64,000 nucleotides of DNA from Candidatus Kosakonia sp. 282A-S69 (lineage in GTDB: Bacteria; Pseudomonadota; Gammaproteobacteria; Enterobacterales; Enterobacteriaceae), in NCBI RefSeq assembly GCF_029433855.1, contig NZ_JAROAU010000003.1, forward strand, positions 492,034-556,033. The letters run 5' to 3'. Positions 38,702-47,456 of this stretch are shown piece by piece. The stretch's first letter is position 1. The number at the start of each line of letters is the position of its first letter. The position numbers were made by a program, and so were the translations under genes. A model generated the notes under the pieces. It had not been told where the DNA came from. It saw only the letters and a list, made by a program, of their open reading frames with translations, and searched no databases.

Positions 38702-38751
38702 TGAAACCGGTTTCATGCTAGCCTGGTGAGGCCCGGCTGCAACCGGTTTCA
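38702..38751. promoter_or_regulatory. Paired LacI/AscG-type operators flanking the PTS promoter
   Basis: TGAAACCGGTTTCA (38702-38715, a perfect palindrome) and TGCAACCGGTTTCA (38738-38751, one mismatch) have centres 36 bp apart. On the minus strand TTGCAG and TAGCAT with a 16-bp spacer form a plausible -35/-10 between them. This is typical repression-loop geometry for the LacI-type regulator encoded downstream. Confidence 0.75.
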
Positions 38752-38875
38752 GGGAAAATTGCGAGCCAAATCACTCCGAAAAAAGAGGCGCTGCGGCGAC
38801 ATTTCGTTGCCGGGCGAAGCATCGCACCGCGTGCTGCATAACACTGGCGAGACGAAACAGTGGAGGGAGTAACCT

Positions 38876-39190
38876 ATGATTGCAGTGTTATTTGAAGCGG
38901 ATATTGCCCACGGCGAGCAGCCGCGCTATTTGCAGCTTGCCGCAGAGCTTAAGCCGCAGCTGGCGGAGATTGACGGTTTTATCGACATTGAGCGCTTTCA
39001 GAGCCTGAGCAGGGAGGGGAAGATGTTATCCCTCTCCTGGTGGCGGGATGAGGCGGCGGTGATCGCCTGGAAGCAAAACGTTCTGCACCAGGCTGCGCAG
39101 GCGGAAGGGCAGCGCACCATCTTTTCGTTTTACCGCATTCGCGTCGCACAGGTGCTGCGCGACTACGCCTCGACCGACAGGAGAGCCTGA
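38876..39190 (+). CDS. Antibiotic biosynthesis monooxygenase (ABM) domain protein
   Basis: A 104-residue ferredoxin-fold dimeric protein of the ABM family (Dabb-like alpha/beta barrel). Typical are IAVLFEADI at the first strand, [29 protein letters not shown] and HQAAQAEGQ. Such proteins act as monooxygenases, isomerases or heme/quinol handlers; the substrate cannot be told. GGAGGGAG precedes the ATG. It heads a three-gene operon with an ACT-domain protein (1-bp gap) and an ArsR-type regulator (4-bp overlap). Confidence 0.8.
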   Translation: MIAVLFEADIAHGEQPRYLQLAAELKPQLAEIDGFIDIERFQSLSREGKMLSLSWWRDEAAVIAWKQNVLHQAAQAEGQRTIFSFYRIRVAQVLRDYASTDRRA

Positions 39191-39191
39191 T

Positions 39192-39584
39192 ATGTACGAT
39201 CTTCATGTTGTGCTGGATAACGCGCCCGGTGCGCTGGCGGCGCTTGGCGAAACGCTGGGTCGCAATGGCGTTGGTCTGGAGGGGGGCGGCGTGTTTAGCG
39301 TGAACGCGCAGTGTCATGCTCACTTTCTGGTTGAAGAGGGCGCGCGCGCAGGGCAACTGCTGAAGGCGGCAGGCTTTACGGTGCAGAGCATCAGAAAGCC
39401 GCTTATCCGTAAGCTAAAGCAGGAGAGGCCGGGCGAGCTGGGTGAGATTGCGCGCGCGCTGGCAAAAGCGGGGATCAACATTGAGGTGCAGTACAGCGAT
39501 CACGATAATCGCTTGATCCTGCTCACCGATAATGATCCACTGGCGCACGAAGTGACACAACATTGGGACGTTTCAAAAGCATGA
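39192..39584 (+). CDS. Tandem ACT domain protein
   Basis: A 130-residue protein made of two ACT-like halves (about residues 1-65 and 70-130). The second contains [21 protein letters not shown], the usual ligand-binding helix pattern. ACT domains bind amino acids or other small effectors and regulate enzymes or transcription. There is no catalytic domain, so it may be a small-molecule sensor for its operon partners. Its stop overlaps the regulator start (ATGA), suggesting translational coupling. Confidence 0.8.
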   Translation: MYDLHVVLDNAPGALAALGETLGRNGVGLEGGGVFSVNAQCHAHFLVEEGARAGQLLKAAGFTVQSIRKPLIRKLKQERPGELGEIARALAKAGINIEVQYSDHDNRLILLTDNDPLAHEVTQHWDVSKA

Positions 39585-40282
39585 GTTTACCTGCCGACAA
39601 TTCACCGCCAGCGCTGGAGAGCGCGCTTGCCGCTATCGCCAGCGCCATGGCAGAACCGTCACGCGCGCGGATGCTCTGCGCGCTGATGGATGGGCGGGCG
39701 TGGACCGCAACGGAGCTGTGTGCGGTGGCTGATATTGCCGCCTCAACGGCCAGCGCGCACTTAGGCAAGCTGCTGAGCAGCGGGCTACTGGTGTGCGTCT
39801 CGCAGGGGCGGCATCGCTACTACCGGCTGGCGGGTCACGATGTCGCCGGGCTGCTGGAAAATATGATGGGGGTCTCGATGCGCGGCGCAAAAACGCCCGT
39901 CATCCGCACGCCGCCGGCGCTACGTCGGGCGCGTACCTGTTACGACCACCTTGCCGGTGAGATCGCCGTCGGCATTTACAGCGTGATGCAGCGAGAGGGG
40001 TGGATCACCGATGCGGGTGATGCGATCACCGACACCGGCAGGCGCGAGCTTGCCAGGCTCGGCGTGGTGCTCGACCCGCATACCCGACGCAAACCCTGTA
40101 GCGCCTGCCTCGACTGGAGCGAGCGCCGCTTTCATCTCGGCGGCGATGCCGGTGCCGCGCTGCTGATCGCCTGCGAACAGCGCGGCTGGTTACAGCGCAC
40201 GCCGGGTTACCGCGAAGTGACAATTACCGCAGAGGGAACGAGCGCACTGTTCAGGGTGTTTGGTATAAAAACCGCAAAGTAG
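39581..40282 (+). CDS. ArsR-type winged-helix regulator with extended C-terminal domain
   Basis: A 233-residue regulator. Residues 15-85 form an ArsR-like winged helix: [50 protein letters not shown], then the wing GRHRYYRL. A helical middle follows, then a C-terminal domain with [16 protein letters not shown] (CxxC) and IACEQRGW. It is longer than classical metal sensors (about 100-120 aa), and the CxxC could bind metal or sense redox. The start at 39581 was chosen for the ATGA overlap with the ACT gene. Confidence 0.83.
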   Translation: MSLPADNSPPALESALAAIASAMAEPSRARMLCALMDGRAWTATELCAVADIAASTASAHLGKLLSSGLLVCVSQGRHRYYRLAGHDVAGLLENMMGVSMRGAKTPVIRTPPALRRARTCYDHLAGEIAVGIYSVMQREGWITDAGDAITDTGRRELARLGVVLDPHTRRKPCSACLDWSERRFHLGGDAGAALLIACEQRGWLQRTPGYREVTITAEGTSALFRVFGIKTAK

Positions 40283-40426
40283 AGTAATAATGTGATTGAA
40301 CGAATAGTTAATTTAAGTGACCAGTAGTGACCATCGTTATTGGAGCAAGTGTTTGGCTCTATAAAGACTCTGTACCAGGATTAAGCCCTTGAAAAAGGTT
40401 CCATAGTGATTAATAAGGACGTGATG

Positions 40427-40867
40427 ATGGCTACTAAAAAATTTTTTTTCACCAATCGCTGACTTAAGGATTGAAGGTATAGGAATCCCCATGCCAGCTA
40501 TTCTGTTAATTTGAACGTTAGCGACGAAAATATTTCTGGGGGCAAAAAAATTAGTGTCTCTGCGACCGGGAAAAGTAATGCAGCAAAAGCAGTGGGGACA
40601 GGGAATCTATTGTTTTGGTGTAAGGTGAGAAACAATGTTGATGGTAAAACCTATGTGCTCGAGAGGAAACGAGGCGAACATTGGGCTGTAGGTGTCGATG
40701 ATGTCGTTATAGGGAATACATCATTTTTTATTCCTGATGCAGCAAGCAGAAACGCGGCCTTAGAAATCGAAGCAGGTTACTTTTATGATTCTGGGTATAC
40801 TGGCACAGTACCGCCGATTCCAGCCAGCTTAAAGCGAGTCATAAACCTAACAGCTTTTCAAGGATAA
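40427..40867 (+). pseudogene. Broken or miscalled gene of unknown function (two stops or two homopolymer indels)
   Basis: A strong AAGGA (40415-40419) precedes the ATG at 40427, but the frame stops at TGA 40460 and again at TGA 40472. It then runs open for 130 codons to 40867. If the eight-T run at 40442 lost one T and the CCCC run at 40487 gained one C, the frame would be continuous and read FFSPIADLRIEGIGIPHASY, then SVNLNVSDENISGG. So it is either a recent pseudogene or a sequence with two compensating homopolymer errors. The product (about 146 aa, beta-rich, no signal peptide) is not recognised. It is AT-rich and lies 3 bp before the next gene. Confidence 0.6.
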
Positions 40868-40870
40868 GAT

Positions 40871-41422
40871 ATGAACGTAAAAAAGATAATCCTTTTCGTC
40901 CTTTTTTCTATTTTCAGCTTGAGCGTTAGAGCTGTTAGTAACTATAAGGATGAACCTACACAGCAAGCCTCTGAGCTGGTGAAAAAGTACACGCTGTCAG
41001 AGGATGCGGATAAACCTGCCGTGTTAGAGGATTTCGACAAGCTCGCGCGCAAAAATCCTGAAAATGTGAATGTTATTCGCAGTTATACCAGCCTGCTTGC
41101 TTCCAGAGGAGACTATCAGAAATCACTCAATTATCTTGAGCCTGTTAACAGAGCCAACGCTAATCCCTCATTATTGTTGCAAGAGTGCATGCTCAAAGAG
41201 CGTTTGGGTAAAAAAGAGGATACGTGCTATCAACGTGTAATCAGCGAATCGGAAAACAATCATATTGAAAATATGGATTATCTGATGGCGCTATTTTTTA
41301 CCAACGACGATAAGTTTCCGACGGTTAAGCAGCGTTTATTAACAAAAAATCCGGCGCTAAGCGATGATTTCACGCTCTTCTCGCAGGATAAACGCAGTGT
41401 ACTGATGGCGATTTATCCGTAA
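40871..41422 (+). CDS. Secreted TPR-like protein
   Basis: A 183-residue protein with an N-terminal signal peptide (MNVKKIILFVLFSIFSLSVRA, cleavage probably near residue 21). A helical, tetratricopeptide-like body follows (NPENVNVIRSYTSLLASRGDYQKSLNYL), and it has two Cys (at about 112 and 123) that could form a disulfide. It should be periplasmic. It is AT-rich compared with flanking genes and is likely co-transcribed with the broken gene upstream. An immunity role next to a secreted toxin is possible but not shown. Confidence 0.7.
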   Translation: MNVKKIILFVLFSIFSLSVRAVSNYKDEPTQQASELVKKYTLSEDADKPAVLEDFDKLARKNPENVNVIRSYTSLLASRGDYQKSLNYLEPVNRANANPSLLLQECMLKERLGKKEDTCYQRVISESENNHIENMDYLMALFFTNDDKFPTVKQRLLTKNPALSDDFTLFSQDKRSVLMAIYP

Positions 41423-41457
41423 GGGAATAAATATGAGCCCAGCCGCTGGGCTCAAAA

Positions 41458-41865
41458 TCAGTTATCGCTAAATATTTCTGTAATACCGTTATTATCCCGA
41501 ACGGCAAAGCCTATAGAGAATATGCGTGAAGAGGGAATTATCAGTTTCTTTCTTTTTTCGGCTGAATCGAGATAGACGGTGAAGTTATAGGCGTGTCCTT
41601 TTTCAAACTTATAGCCATAAGTCGGCATGCAACTATCAAAGGTGGCAGCTATATCGTTGATATCATATTTTTCAAGCGTATTTTGCGGATTCCCGACTTC
41701 TGAGATTTTGACAATCACCACCTGTTCATCGCCTTCAGGTTGAACAAGAACACAAACATTATCAGCGTTAGTAACAGCCTTTGCCCGTAGCTGTGGAGGC
41801 TGTGGATTTTGATGGCAAGCTGCAAGCGACAATACTAACAGGCTAACTAACACCATTTTTTTCAT
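41458..41865 (-). CDS. Putative type VI secretion immunity lipoprotein
   Basis: A 135-residue lipoprotein: the signal peptide MKKMVLVSLLVLSLAAC ends in a lipobox (LAAC). The short mature domain contains VCVLVQPEGDEQVVIVKISE and a late IPSSRIFSIGFAVRDN. This pattern resembles small periplasmic lipoproteins annotated as putative T6SS immunity proteins. I start at ATG 41865; the upstream TTG is unlikely. It lies 6 bp after the zincin gene on the same strand, as expected for an effector-immunity pair. AT-rich. Confidence 0.65.
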   Translation of the reverse strand: MKKMVLVSLLVLSLAACHQNPQPPQLRAKAVTNADNVCVLVQPEGDEQVVIVKISEVGNPQNTLEKYDINDIAATFDSCMPTYGYKFEKGHAYNFTVYLDSAEKRKKLIIPSSRIFSIGFAVRDNNGITEIFSDN

Positions 41866-41871
41866 CAGCAA

Positions 41872-42399
41872 TTACCTTTGGTTTAAAAAGTGTGAAAGAG
41901 CATATTCGTATTCTGGCAGGAGAGTCTTATGTGTTACACCTCTGAAATTTATAAGGCGTACGTTTTTAATCCATTTGGAATACCCTAATTTTCGAAGCAA
42001 CCAATAGTCAGCAATGATGGATGCTTGTTGCTCCATCGTGTAGTGATGAAGCAACCTCTTACCGTCAAGGCGGTACGTGTAATCAGCAACTCCGCTAAAA
42101 AGGCCGCTCAACCTTACCCACATACCTTTCTGGTGCTGCCAGACATGAGCCATTTCATGTATGAAAGTATGCTGAGATTCATCATTTCCTCGCGAGAAGT
42201 CCGATAAATATCTCTCTTTTCGAAACCACAACTCCCCATTTGGGGCCATAGCATAAGCCGGATGCTGTAATCCAAATGGAAAGTAACTGTCACAATGTAC
42301 TTTTACGTCGTTATAAAAAATTGAATTGCCATATATAGAGCGTGCCAGCACAGCTTCCCCACATGTTAACGCTCTTTCAAAGCCTTCCCTGGTTTCCAT
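41872..42399 (-). CDS. Zincin-type metallopeptidase-like protein (T6SS effector-like)
   Basis: A 175-residue protein with a clear zinc-protease motif HEMAH (His81, Glu82, His85) followed by VWQHQKG, and a likely third ligand, Glu123, in MEQQASIIADYW. The N-terminal ERALTCGEAVLARSIYGNSI and YFPFGLQHPAYAMAPNGE are typical of proteins annotated as Rhs/VgrG-related, found near T6SS genes. I chose ATG 42399, which has AGGGAG nine bases upstream; the frame is open to a GTG at 42555. No T6SS core gene is nearby, so secretion would rely on a system elsewhere. Confidence 0.65.
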   Translation of the reverse strand: METREGFERALTCGEAVLARSIYGNSIFYNDVKVHCDSYFPFGLQHPAYAMAPNGELWFRKERYLSDFSRGNDESQHTFIHEMAHVWQHQKGMWVRLSGLFSGVADYTYRLDGKRLLHHYTMEQQASIIADYWLLRKLGYSKWIKNVRLINFRGVTHKTLLPEYEYALSHFLNQR

Positions 42400-42955
42400 C
42401 TTTATGCTCCCTGTTTTCCCTAAACACCAGGATAAGACCACCATTTGTAGGGGAAAAGCCAGAGTCAACATCTCAAAGTATCCGAAGAAAAATATTAATT
42501 TCGAACGATACTGCCAGTCCACGGGAAGGTATTCCTGATAAAGGAGGTTTTGCACCGTAAGCCAGCTAAAACATTACTTTGTGAGGCGGATTAAGGCCGC
42601 TTTTAGGGGGGGATAGTGGGCATCGCGGTTGCAGCGATGATCGGCGCTGTAGCCTGGTATTTTGGCAAGGATTACCCTATCAGCCACAAGATAAAAAAGA
42701 GCCGTTCTCTACCGAGGCGCGCATTGCCACCTTCTTCCCCAAAAGCCGAATAACTTCAGCAAGGTCGATATTGTGATGACTACGCCTTCGAAGCGAACAG
42801 CCAGACCTGGAGCAATAAAAATCAAACGCTACCATCAACCCGGCCAATCCTGGCGCTCACCACATCGGCAAAGCGGTTCAGGTGATCTCTTACCGTGGCG
42901 GCCCCAGTTCTAACCGTCTCGATCGCCGCCCTCCGCGCATAAAGCCATAGTTCTC
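42400..42955. pseudogene. Decayed coding remnant and non-coding DNA
   Basis: No intact gene is present. Short stretches on the + strand still look coding, for example a hydrophobic VGIAVAAMIGAVAWYFGKDY from about 42615 and a later DYAFEANSQTWSNKNQT in another frame. This fits a gene broken by several indels. The original product is not identifiable; a toxin or T6SS-linked gene would suit the neighbourhood but is only a guess. Confidence 0.4.
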
Positions 42956-42956
42956 C

Positions 42957-43073
42957 GGGACGGATAGGGCGTTAGCCGCCATCCGGCAGTACCGCCGATT
43001 GATGCCTGATGGCGCTGCGCTTATCAGGCCTACACAACCCGAACCGTTTGTAAGGCAGGGCCGTCATCCGGCA
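42957..43073. repeat. REP/BIME cluster
   Basis: At least two REP units (about 42957-42987 and 43004-43033) and a partial third (43060-43072) in alternating orientation, just downstream of the GH15 gene stop. Confidence 0.75.
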
Positions 43074-43083
43074 CATCCCCCCC

Positions 43084-44898
43084 TTACGCGTGCTCCGTTA
43101 TCGCCTGCGCGGCGCAGATCAGCGCCAGGTGGCTTAACCCCTGCGGCAGGTTGCCGCTCCATTTTCCGGTGCGCACGTCGAACATCTCGTTGAAGGTTTC
43201 GACGTTGCCTTTATCGCAGATGCACTTGAGGATCTCCTCCATCGCGGTTTTGGCGCACGCGATCTCACCCATTGCCGCCCAGGCTTCCGCCAGCCAGAAC
43301 GAACAGGCGACGAAGGTGTTCTCCTCCTCCCGCACGCCGCTGTAGCGGTAGGTCATGGCGCAGCCGTCGCCCAGCTCGTCGCGGATGACGCGGTAGGTGG
43401 ATAACATACGCTGCGGGTTGACGCGGTTGCCATAGCGGTGCATCAGCGCCAGTGACGCGTCGAGGCGATCCTCGCTTTGCGGATAAAATAGGTAGGCCTG
43501 TTTGCTCTCTGACCAGCAGTGCTCCTCAACCCAGTCACGAATGCGGTCGCGCTCGCGCTCCCAGCGACCCACCCAGGTCGGTTCAATATGCTTCTCGCGT
43601 GCCATCTCTACCGCGCGGTCGAGCGCCAGCCAGCAGGCCATTTTGGAGTGGGTATAGTGCTGATGCTCAGGCAGTTCCCAGATTCCGCAATCCTTTTGCC
43701 GCCAGTGATCGGCGCAGCAGTTCGCCAGCTCGCCCAGTAAACGCGAGGTACGTAAATCCAGCACATGCCCGGCGTTAACAAACAGCTGCGCCGTTGCCAG
43801 CATGTCGCCATACATACTCAGCTGTAATTGATCGCGGGCGTTATTGCCGACGCGCACCGGGCGCGAATCTTTGTAGCCACGCAGCGGTGGATAAGTCTCG
43901 GCGGGCACCGCTTCGCCCTCGAGCGTATAGCAGGCGTGCAGCCGCACACCGTGGCGAATAATGGTTTTTGATAACCAAGAGAAGGCGGCTTTACACTCCT
44001 CCAGTGCGCCGAGAAAGGCGAAGGCTTTGATGATCAGGCAGGCATCGCGCACCCAGGCATAGCGGTAGTCATAATTTTTCTCTTTGCCGATCCCTTCCGG
44101 GATCGAGGTGGTTGCCGCCGCGGCAAGCGCACCGGTCGGTGAGTACCAGAGAAACTTCAGCGCCAGCGCCGAGCGCCCGACATGATCCTGATACGCTCCG
44201 CGGTAGCTGAGGCTTTGTGACCAGTCGACCCACGCGGCATGGCTGGTCTCGATCCGCTCATCAATCGCCGCCAGATCCGGCACCGCCAGCGGCTCCTTCT
44301 CCGTCACCAGCAGCGCCACCAGCGTGCGGCTCTCAGGCGACGTCGTAAAGGTGCCGTGGATCTGCTCATCATCGATATCGATGAGCGCCACATCCTCGCT
44401 GGTGCGCAGCATCGCCATCAGATCGGCGATATGGTAGACGTTGCCATGCGCGGTTTCGTTAAGCCACGGCGAGCAGCTTTCCGCCCGTGTACCAAAGCGC
44501 AGGGAGAGCGTCATCGTCACGCGCCCCTCAACCCCTTCAATGCGCCGCGCCAGCTCGCTCCACGGCAGACGGCCCGCCAGCGTACTGTTAATCGATTCGG
44601 TAATGAGCACTTTGCCGCTGTCGGTGGTGAAGGTGGTTTCCAGCACGTTGCTGTCATCGCGATAGCGCCGCGTCACGCGGTAGGGCGCATCCGGCTCAAG
44701 CTGAAAAAAACCGCCGATGCCCGGATCGAGCAGGCGGTCGAATAGCGGTGCAGAATCAAGATTGGGCGCGCACCACCAGTCAATCGAGCCATCCGGCGCA
44801 ATCAGCGCGACGGAACGACCTTCGCCGATGGCCGCGTAGTCGCCCACTTCGACAAAGCCATTTTCCCGCACGGGAGAAGTGTATTGCGCGTTCTTCAC
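43084..44898 (-). CDS. Glycoside hydrolase family 15 protein (glucoamylase/trehalase-like)
   Basis: A 604-residue cytoplasmic enzyme of family GH15. An N-terminal beta-sandwich (IGEGRSVALIAPDGSIDWWCAPNLDS) is followed by the (alpha/alpha)6 catalytic barrel with KNYDYRYAWVRDACLIIKAF and the general-acid region GIWELPEHQHYTHSKMACW. The second catalytic Glu lies in the NVETFNEMFDV segment. Bacterial members hydrolyse alpha-glucosides, including trehalose; which one is unknown. The GTG start at 44898 (product MKNAQYTSP) is my choice, the upstream frame being unconserved. It lies 84 bp after the SDR gene and may be co-transcribed with it. Confidence 0.85.
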   Translation of the reverse strand: MKNAQYTSPVRENGFVEVGDYAAIGEGRSVALIAPDGSIDWWCAPNLDSAPLFDRLLDPGIGGFFQLEPDAPYRVTRRYRDDSNVLETTFTTDSGKVLITESINSTLAGRLPWSELARRIEGVEGRVTMTLSLRFGTRAESCSPWLNETAHGNVYHIADLMAMLRTSEDVALIDIDDEQIHGTFTTSPESRTLVALLVTEKEPLAVPDLAAIDERIETSHAAWVDWSQSLSYRGAYQDHVGRSALALKFLWYSPTGALAAAATTSIPEGIGKEKNYDYRYAWVRDACLIIKAFAFLGALEECKAAFSWLSKTIIRHGVRLHACYTLEGEAVPAETYPPLRGYKDSRPVRVGNNARDQLQLSMYGDMLATAQLFVNAGHVLDLRTSRLLGELANCCADHWRQKDCGIWELPEHQHYTHSKMACWLALDRAVEMAREKHIEPTWVGRWERERDRIRDWVEEHCWSESKQAYLFYPQSEDRLDASLALMHRYGNRVNPQRMLSTYRVIRDELGDGCAMTYRYSGVREEENTFVACSFWLAEAWAAMGEIACAKTAMEEILKCICDKGNVETFNEMFDVRTGKWSGNLPQGLSHLALICAAQAITEHA

Positions 44899-44982
44899 GG
44901 TCTGTTGTGTCCTGTTGAGAGGAGGGGAGAAGCGGACGTGGCCGCCGGGCGGCGACCACGAGATGCAGGATTGGGGCAATCC

Positions 44983-45876
44983 TTACAACGTACCGGTACC
45001 CCCATCGGAACACCACACCTGGCCGGAGCTGTAGCTGCTTTCCGGCGATGCCATAGTCACATACAGCGGTGCGATCTCAACCGGCTGGCCGGGGCGTTTC
45101 AGCGGTGCGCTGGCACCAAACTGCTGCACTTTCTCCTGCGGCTGGCCGCCACTCGACTGTAGCGGCGTCCAGTAAGGACCCGGCGCGACAGCGTTGACGC
45201 GAATGCCTTTCTCACCCAGCTGCTGCGCCAGCGATTTGGTAAAGGCGACAATCGACGCTTTGGTCTGCGCGTAATCAAGCAGGATTGGGCTTGGCTGATA
45301 CGCCTGCACCGAGGAGGTGTTGATGATGCTCGCCCCTTCCGGCAGGTGTTTCACCGCCGCTTTGGTGATCCAGAACATCGCGTAAACGTTGGTCTTAAAG
45401 GTGGCGTCGAAATCTTCCGTCGACAGGGTGAGGATCGATTCGTTGAACTGCTGGCGACCAGCGTTGTTAACCAGAATATCCAGCCCGCCAAGACCCTGGA
45501 CGGCGTTCTCTACCAGCTGCTGGCAGAAGGCTTCGGAGCGGATATCGCCCGGAATGGCAATGGCTTTGCGGCCTTCCGCTTCAATCAGTTTGATCACTTC
45601 TGCCGCATCGGACTCCTCTTCCGGCAGATAGTTAATCGCCACGTCGGCCCCTTCACGGGCATAGGCGATGGCGACAGCGCGACCAATACCCGAGTCACCC
45701 CCGGTGATCAGCGCTTTACGTCCGGTCAAACGGCCAGAACCGCGATAGCTGGTTTCGCCATGATCCGGCACCGGAATCATCTTGCTGGCCAGGCCAGGTG
45801 GCGTTTGCGGTTGCTCGGCAAAAGGAGGGGTCGGGTAGTGCGGCGCTAAAGGTTGTTTAGTGTTTTGCTCTGCCAT
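44983..45876 (-). CDS. Short-chain dehydrogenase (YghA/YhxC-like)
   Basis: A 297-residue NAD(P)-dependent SDR with an unusually long, proline-rich N terminus (about 50 residues, APHYPTPPFAEQPQTPPG). The Rossmann fold follows: ALITGGDSGIGRAVAIAYA, the NNAG motif (DILVNNAGRQQ), catalytic Ser (INTSSVQAY) and YAQTK. This N-terminal extension is typical of the YghA / general-stress SDR subfamily, whose substrates are poorly defined. GGAGC precedes the ATG. It is likely transcribed with the GH15 gene. Confidence 0.87.
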   Translation of the reverse strand: MAEQNTKQPLAPHYPTPPFAEQPQTPPGLASKMIPVPDHGETSYRGSGRLTGRKALITGGDSGIGRAVAIAYAREGADVAINYLPEEESDAAEVIKLIEAEGRKAIAIPGDIRSEAFCQQLVENAVQGLGGLDILVNNAGRQQFNESILTLSTEDFDATFKTNVYAMFWITKAAVKHLPEGASIINTSSVQAYQPSPILLDYAQTKASIVAFTKSLAQQLGEKGIRVNAVAPGPYWTPLQSSGGQPQEKVQQFGASAPLKRPGQPVEIAPLYVTMASPESSYSSGQVWCSDGGTGTL

Positions 45877-45970
45877 GCTTGCTCCTTAAACGTGATATAG
45901 ACACGTGTTAAAGCCTGGCATAGATGTGAGCGTTGTCACGTTACGGGCAGGAAAACCAGGAATATGTGAA

Positions 45971-46006
45971 ATAAAACGGCAGCGAAAAGGGGGTCTTCGC
46001 TGCCGT
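45971..46006 (-). terminator. Intrinsic terminator of the ascFB operon
   Basis: On the minus strand an 11-bp perfect stem (ACGGCAGCGAA 45976-45986 with TTCGCTGCCGT 45996-46006) is followed by TTTTAT. It lies 6 bp past the ascB stop. Confidence 0.88.
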
Positions 46007-46011
46007 CAGGA

Positions 46012-47439
<1,428 letters not shown>

Positions 47440-47456
47440 TTACCTCGCTCTATTAA

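Noticed and set aside
40460-40474. Idea that the two TGA codons encode selenocysteine
   Set aside because: No convincing SECIS hairpin follows at the right distance, and the product is not a known selenoprotein type; homopolymer indels or nonsense mutation are simpler.
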